Shown here piece after piece: positions 59,896-64,000 of a stretch of 64,000 nucleotides of DNA. Numbering within the stretch: position 1 is the stretch's first letter; every line of letters starts with the position of its first letter. This stretch comes from JBAYSY01 sp041675885 (GTDB taxonomy: Bacteria > Pseudomonadota > Alphaproteobacteria > Rhodobacterales > Rhodobacteraceae). Where the stretch lies: NCBI GenBank assembly GCA_041675885.1, contig JBAYSY010000004.1:26277-90276 (forward strand), in the 5' to 3' direction. The notes below the pieces were generated by a model that had not been told where the DNA came from, did not search any database, and saw only the letters and a list, made by a program, of their open reading frames with translations. A program made the translations under genes and the position numbers.

Positions 59896-60274
59896 GATCA
59901 CCATCGGCGGCCGCCCGTTCCGCGTCGCCTGCCAGCCCGGCGAGGAAGACTTCCTGCGTGCCGCCGCCGCCATGCTCGACGCCGAGGCCGGACCGCTGCT
60001 GGCGCAGATGGGCCGGATGCCGGAAGCCCGGCTGCTGCTGATGGCGGGGCTGATGCTGGCCGACCGCACGGCGGCGGTGGAGGACCAGCTTCGGGTCGCA
60101 CAGGCGCGGGTGGCCGAACTCGAATCCCGCCCCGCGCCCGAACCGCGTCAGGTTTCGGTTCCGGTGCTGCCCGCGGGCGTACGCGAAAGCATGGCCGAAC
60201 TCGCCGCCCGCACCGAGGCGCTGGCCGCCGCGGCCGAAGACCGGCTCAAGACCCGCGGCGGCGCGGCGGGGTAG
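59882..60274 (+). CDS. zapA: Cell division protein ZapA
   Basis: The 130-residue FtsZ-bundling protein has the N-terminal beta-rich part MPELEITIGGRPFRVACQPG, a helix DFLRAAAAMLDAEAG and a C-terminal coiled coil for dimer and tetramer formation. The family's short ITIGG-F/Y-x-V start is clear. A Pro-rich break (ESRPAPEPRQVSVPV) in the coil and a second helix make it somewhat longer than the E. coli protein (109 residues). Confidence 0.87.
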   Translation: MPELEITIGGRPFRVACQPGEEDFLRAAAAMLDAEAGPLLAQMGRMPEARLLLMAGLMLADRTAAVEDQLRVAQARVAELESRPAPEPRQVSVPVLPAGVRESMAELAARTEALAAAAEDRLKTRGGAAG

Positions 60275-60347
60275 GGCGCGCCGCCGGGGGTTGCGGGCAT
60301 GGTGGGCAATATCGCCCGCCCTGCATCACGCCCGAACGCCGCGTAGG

Positions 60348-60488
60348 GTGCGCTGAAGCGCACCACCGGCACCGGCACGCGGGGGCACCCCTTGCCCCCG
60401 GAACAAGGCGCGGAACGCGCCGCCGGGCGGCGTCCGCCGCGCTCTGGTGTGCAGGTGACGACCGGGGAGGGTGCGCTGAAGCGCACCC
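60348..60488. repeat. Pair of GGTGCGCTGAAGCGCACC palindromes
   Basis: Arms of 8 bp (60348-60355 with 60358-60365) and 9 bp (60469-60477 with 60480-60488) around the same GA centre. The flanks share GTAGGGT or its complement. Spacing of 121 bp and opposite flanks suggest a REP-type element bounded by the two palindromes. Confidence 0.6.
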
Positions 60489-60580
60489 TACGGCTGCGCC
60501 TCGTGGGGTAGGCGATTTCGCCCACCACCCGGCGCCGGAACGGCCGGAACACCCGCGCATAGCCCTTCCGGAAACGGCAA

Positions 60581-60603
60581 GGGGGCCGCGCAATGCGGCC
60601 CCC
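60581..60603. terminator. Hairpin between convergent zapA and gltA
   Basis: GGGGGCCGC (60581-60589) and GCGGCCCCC (60595-60603) with a 5-nt loop. On the plus strand CCCGTTTT follows, so it may end transcription from zapA. On the minus strand it lies 24 bp after gltA and could serve that gene too. Confidence 0.6.
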
Positions 60604-60626
60604 CCCGTTTTCCGGCCCCGAACGGT

Positions 60627-61925
60627 TCAGCCGCGCGCGGGCACCTCGACGTAATCGCGCGATGCCTGCCCGATGTAGAGCTGCCGCGGCCGGCCGATCT
60701 TCTGGCTCGGGTCGCCGATCATCTCCTTCCACTGGGAAATCCAGCCCACCGTGCGCGACAGCGCGAAGATCGGCGTGAACATCGAGGTCGGGAAGCCCAT
60801 CGCCTCAAGGATGATGCCCGAGTAGAAATCGACGTTCGGGTAGAGCTTCTTCGCGATGAAATACTCATCCTCAAGCGCGATCCGCTCCAGCTCCTTGGCG
60901 ACCTGCAACGTCTCGTTGTCCTTGATGCCCAGCAGATCGAGCACCTCGTCGGCCGATTCCTTCATCACCTTGGCGCGCGGGTCGAAGTTGTTGTAGACCC
61001 GGTGGCCGAAGCCCATCAGCCGGAACGGGTTGTCCTTGTCCTTGGCCCTGGCGATGAACTCGGGGATGCGCTCGACGGTGCCGATCTCGCGCAGCATCTC
61101 CAGGCAGGCCTGGTTGGCGCCGCCATGCGCGGGGCCCCACAGGCAGGCGATCCCCGCCGCGATGCAGGCGAAAGGATTGGCCCCCGACGATCCCGCAAGC
61201 CGCACGGTCGAGGTCGAGGCGTTCTGCTCGTGATCCGCGTGCAGCATCATGATCCGGTCCATGGCCTTGGACAGGATCGGGCTGACCACGTAATCCTCGG
61301 CCGGGACGGCAAAGCACATGTGCAGGAAGTTCGAGGCGTAATCGAGGCTGTTCTTCGGATAGACGAAGGGCTGGCCGAGCGAATATTTGTAGGCCATGGC
61401 GGCGATCGTGGGCAGCTTGGCGATCATGCGGATCGCCGCCACCTCGCGCTGCCAGGGGTCGTTGATGTCGAGACTGTCGTGGTAGAACGCGCTCATCGCG
61501 CCGACGACGCCGACCATGGTCGCCATCGGGTGACTGTCGCGCCGGAAGCCGCGGAAGAAATAGTGCATCTGCTCATGCACCATGGTGTGGCGGGTCACCC
61601 GGTTCTCGAAGTCGTCCATCTGCGCGGCGGTCGGCAGTTCGCCGTAAAGCAGCAGGTAGCAGACTTCCAGGAAATGCGACTTCTCGGCCAGTTGCTCGAT
61701 CGGGTAGCCGCGATACAGCAACTGGCCCTTGTCGCCGTCGATATAGGTGATGGTCGATTCGCAGGAGGCGGTCGAGGTGAAGCCCGGATCGTAGGTGAAC
61801 ACGTCGCCCTGGGCGTAGAGCTTGCGGATGTCGATCACCTCGGGGCCCACGGTGGGGGCGAGGATCGGCAGGTCGATCACCTTGTCGCCGATGGTCAGCG
61901 TCGCCGTTCTGTTGGTCTGGGGCAT
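60627..61925 (-). CDS. gltA: Citrate synthase
   Basis: The 432-residue type II (hexameric, Gram-negative) enzyme condenses oxaloacetate and acetyl-CoA. Active-site histidines lie in LHADHEQNASTSTVRL and GPAHGGANQACLEML, with the aspartate segment FGHRVYNNFDPRAKVMKE. It takes up acetyl-CoA produced by the leucine pathway in this window. It is 93 bp downstream of gltX on the same strand. Confidence 0.97.
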   Translation of the reverse strand: MPQTNRTATLTIGDKVIDLPILAPTVGPEVIDIRKLYAQGDVFTYDPGFTSTASCESTITYIDGDKGQLLYRGYPIEQLAEKSHFLEVCYLLLYGELPTAAQMDDFENRVTRHTMVHEQMHYFFRGFRRDSHPMATMVGVVGAMSAFYHDSLDINDPWQREVAAIRMIAKLPTIAAMAYKYSLGQPFVYPKNSLDYASNFLHMCFAVPAEDYVVSPILSKAMDRIMMLHADHEQNASTSTVRLAGSSGANPFACIAAGIACLWGPAHGGANQACLEMLREIGTVERIPEFIARAKDKDNPFRLMGFGHRVYNNFDPRAKVMKESADEVLDLLGIKDNETLQVAKELERIALEDEYFIAKKLYPNVDFYSGIILEAMGFPTSMFTPIFALSRTVGWISQWKEMIGDPSQKIGRPRQLYIGQASRDYVEVPARG

Positions 61926-62018
61926 CTCTCGTTCTCCCTCGTTTCGGGCGCTCGTGATAGGCCGGGGCCAGGACGGCCCGGCAAGGACTGCGGCCTTTCG
62001 GGCCGTCGGTGGCCGGGT

Positions 62019-63452
62019 TCAGCCCGGCCAGCCCGCGGCTTCGGAAAGCCGCGCGATTGTTTCGTCCCGACCGATGACCAGCATCATGTCGAACACGCCC
62101 GGGCTTGCGGCCCGTCCGGAGAGGGCGGCGCGCAAGGGACCGGCGACCTTGCCGAGGCCAAGCCCATGAGCCCCGGCGATTTCGGCCAGGGTCGCCTCCA
62201 GCGCATCCCGATTCCAGCTAGCACTTTGCAGGCGCGGCGTCAATTCAAACAGTATACCACGGGATACACCGTCAAGCGCCCGCAGCGCCGCCGCATCCGG
62301 CTCCAACGGCCGTTCGGCAAGGGCGAAATGAGCCTTTTCAAGCAGTTCCGGAAAGGTCTTCGCCCGATCCTTGAGGCAATACATGGCGCGCGAAAGCATG
62401 TCCCGCTGCCGGTCGTCCAGCGGCGGCTGCCCGGCGGCGGCCAGATAGCCCTCCAGTTCATGCAGCAGCGCGGCATCGTCCGAGGCGGCGATATGGCGAC
62501 CGCAGATATTCGCCAGCTTCTTGAAATCCAGCCGCGCGGGCGACCGGCCGATGCCGGAAAGGTCGAACCATTCCCGCGCCTGCGCGTCGGTGAAGAACTC
62601 GTCGTCGCCATGGCTCCAGCCCAGCCGGGCGAGGTAGTTGCGCAGCCCTGCCGCCGGATAGCCCATGGCCTGATATTCCTCCAGCCCGACCGCGCCGTGC
62701 CGCTTCGACAGTTTCTTGCCGTCCGGCCCGTGGATCAGCGGAATATGCGCCCAGACGGGTTCCGCCCAGCCCATGGCGCGATAGACCATCGCCTGCCGTG
62801 CGGCGTTGTTCAGATGATCGTCGCCCCGGATCACATGCGTCACGCCCATGTCATGATCGTCCACCACCACCGCCAGCATGTAGGTCGGTGTAGCATCGGA
62901 GCGTAAACAAATCATATCGTCGAGCTGGTCGTTGCGGACCACCACCCGGCCCTGCACCGCGTCCTCGATCACCGTCTCGCCCTCGCGCGGGGCCTTCACC
63001 CGGATCGCATAGGGCGCGTCCGGGTGGCTCGCCGGATCGGCATCGCGCCAGGGCGAGCGGAACAGGGTCGAGCGCCCCCCGGCCCGGGCCGCCTCGCGGA
63101 ACGCCTCGATCTCGTCGGGGGTCGAGAAGCACTTGTAGGCCGCGCCGCGCGCCAGCATCTCATGCGCCACCTCGGCATGGCGCGCCGCCTGCGCGAACTG
63201 GCTCACCGCCTCGCCGTTATGGTCGAGCCCGAGCCAGTCGAGCCCGCGCAGGATCGCCGCCGTCGCCTCGGGGGTCGAACGCGCCCGGTCGGTGTCCTCG
63301 ATCCGCAGCAGGAATTTTCCGCCGCGCCCGCGGGCGAAAAGCCAGTTGAACAGCGCCGTGCGCGCGCCGCCGATATGCAGGTAGCCGGTGGGCGAGGGCG
63401 CGAACCGCGTCACCACCTGCGCGCCCTCTTGCTCCCGCATCTCATCGGACAT
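62019..63452 (-). CDS. gltX: Glutamyl-tRNA synthetase
   Basis: The 477-residue class I synthetase has HIGH-type RFAPSPTGYLHIGGARTAL, KMSKS-type KKLSKRHGAVGLEEY, and an alpha-helical anticodon domain. ATG 63452 follows AAGGGG. In-frame codons further upstream run through a repeat A copy and are not used. The two motifs and length agree with the discriminating or non-discriminating bacterial GluRS; which one cannot be told by eye. Confidence 0.97.
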   Translation of the reverse strand: MSDEMREQEGAQVVTRFAPSPTGYLHIGGARTALFNWLFARGRGGKFLLRIEDTDRARSTPEATAAILRGLDWLGLDHNGEAVSQFAQAARHAEVAHEMLARGAAYKCFSTPDEIEAFREAARAGGRSTLFRSPWRDADPASHPDAPYAIRVKAPREGETVIEDAVQGRVVVRNDQLDDMICLRSDATPTYMLAVVVDDHDMGVTHVIRGDDHLNNAARQAMVYRAMGWAEPVWAHIPLIHGPDGKKLSKRHGAVGLEEYQAMGYPAAGLRNYLARLGWSHGDDEFFTDAQAREWFDLSGIGRSPARLDFKKLANICGRHIAASDDAALLHELEGYLAAAGQPPLDDRQRDMLSRAMYCLKDRAKTFPELLEKAHFALAERPLEPDAAALRALDGVSRGILFELTPRLQSASWNRDALEATLAEIAGAHGLGLGKVAGPLRAALSGRAASPGVFDMMLVIGRDETIARLSEAAGWPG

Positions 63453-63467
63453 GGCCCGCCCCTTCAT

Positions 63468-63499
63468 CTTCATCTTGCCAAAAATACTCCCGCCGGAGG
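63468..63499. repeat. Repeat family A, copy in the gltX leader
   Basis: Minus strand reads CCTCCGGCGGGAGTATTTTT then GGCAAGATGAAG, the cleanest copy in the window. It ends only 15 bp before the gltX start codon, next to its ribosome site, so it is probably transcribed in the gltX leader. Confidence 0.6.
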
Positions 63500-63637
63500 C
63501 TTCCGAACTCTCCGCCCGCACCGCCTCGGGACAGGGCGGGAATGGCCCCGCAGACCCGGCGTTCGGGATTAACCTTTCGGAAACCATGGGCGGGCTACGC
63601 TTGCCGCCTGTCTAGGCAATCGCGAAAGCAAGGACAA

Positions 63638-64000
63638 GTGCCCGGCCCGATCCGCCTGTTTGCCGCGCCCGCCCGGGCCTTGCTCGTGACGCTGGCCGAT
63701 GCGTTGCCCGATGCGCTGATGGCGGCGCGGGGGCGGCTGTTTCCATGGCTGCCGGCGGGGTTCGGCTGCGGCATCGCGCTGTGGTTCGCACCGGACAATG
63801 AACCGGGGCTGCCGGCCCATGCCCTCGCGGTGCTGGCGGGGGCGGTGGCGGCACTCATGATGCGCCGCCCCGGGGTGGTGCGCTGGCACCCGCTGGTGGT
63901 GGCGGTGCTTTGCCTTGCGCTGGGGTTCCTTGCCGCCGGGCTGCGCGCGCATGTCGTGTTGGCCCCGGTGCTGGGTTTTCGCTATTACGGCCCGATCGAG
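63638..64000 (+). CDS. comEC: ComEC/Rec2-related DNA uptake protein (5-prime end only)
   Basis: 121 codons are visible, continuing past the window. Starting at GTG 63638 (after AAGGACAA), the frame has an amphipathic beginning and predicted helices (WLPAGFGCGIALWF, AHALAVLAGAVAALM, PLVVAVLCLALGFLAAGLR). It then has LGFRYYGPIE, which resembles the start of the ComEC N-terminal domain. ComEC is the inner-membrane channel for transforming DNA. A divergent gltX neighbour is common in Rhodobacteraceae. The diagnostic competence domain is outside the window. Confidence 0.72.
   Translation, partial: MPGPIRLFAAPARALLVTLADALPDALMAARGRLFPWLPAGFGCGIALWFAPDNEPGLPAHALAVLAGAVAALMMRRPGVVRWHPLVVAVLCLALGFLAAGLRAHVVLAPVLGFRYYGPIE

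Larger units (their letters stand above)
60275..60626. other. Repeat-rich gap between zapA and gltA
   Basis: 352 bp with no supported gene. It holds two copies of a palindrome with core GGTGCGCTGAAGCGCACC (60348-60365 and 60469-60488), a family C remnant near 60388-60455, and a GC-rich terminator-like hairpin at 60581-60603. I looked for 6S RNA here because it often lies near zapA, and saw no convincing bulged long hairpin. Confidence 0.55.

Noticed and set aside
60275..60580. Possible 6S RNA near zapA
   Set aside because: Position is right for some bacteria, but I see only short palindromes and repeat pieces, not a long bulged hairpin. A covariance search with the 6S model would decide.
1..64000. 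CRISPR arrays, prophage genes, intact insertion sequences, tRNA or rRNA genes
   Set aside because: None recognised on either strand. Repeats present are intergenic hairpin families without spacer periodicity or encoded transposase.

Overview
The window is about 64 kb of very GC-rich DNA, densely packed with genes. It most likely comes from the chromosome of a Rhodobacter- or Paracoccus-like alphaproteobacterium (Rhodobacteraceae/Paracoccaceae). Four things suggest this: a 14-gene complex I (nuo) operon interrupted by small accessory ORFs; the SURF1-thrC-M16 peptidase neighbourhood; an alphaproteobacterial GTTC-N7-GTTC SOS operator before lexA; and a perfect TTGAT-N4-ATCAA (FNR/FnrL) site. The taxonomic call is inference. 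I saw no rRNA, tRNA, CRISPR array, prophage or intact insertion sequence.

Region by region: 1-3305 holds the tail of a probable SURF1 gene, thrC, an M16 metallopeptidase and a GNAT acetyltransferase. 3423-11406 is a leucine/isovalerate degradation locus (ivd, mccB, mccA, a GST, mvaB, liuC). A hicAB toxin-antitoxin pair lies on the opposite strand between ivd and mccB. 11844-29290 is the complete nuoA-N operon. Embedded in it, mostly by ATGA/GTGA overlaps, are a sulfotransferase-like gene, a small membrane protein, two predicted lipoproteins, an exported protein, a cysteine-less carboxymuconolactone-decarboxylase-like protein and very short ORFs. birA, coaX and rnj follow on the same strand.

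32613-36772 carries lexA (three-part SOS operator), a divergent aidB-like gene, hfq and hflX. The hflX gene has no ordinary start codon ahead of its conserved N-terminus. 37231-39088 is rpsB-tsf with a clear terminator. 39503-41829 groups a D-amino-acid-dehydrogenase-like flavoprotein, an AhpD-like protein behind a perfect FNR box, and an XRE-cupin regulator. lipA follows.

43270-46773 (minus strand) is cytochrome c maturation (ccmA, B, C, D, G) plus an Mth938/NDUFAF3-like gene. The rest is rhlE, pepA, a VOC protein, holC, a small basic protein, scpB-scpA-nagZ-SPOR-argS (minus strand), tkt, a coiled-coil gene with zapA, gltA, gltX and the start of comEC.

The gene set is mostly core metabolism. 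Acyl-CoA oxidation, biotin-dependent carboxylation (with birA in the window), the TCA cycle (gltA) and complex I form a connected respiratory programme. The least explained content is (i) the accessory ORFs translationally coupled to complex I genes and (ii) several families of structured intergenic repeats that fill nearly every gap. In one family the hairpin arms differ between copies while base pairing is kept. No wholly new multi-gene system is evident.
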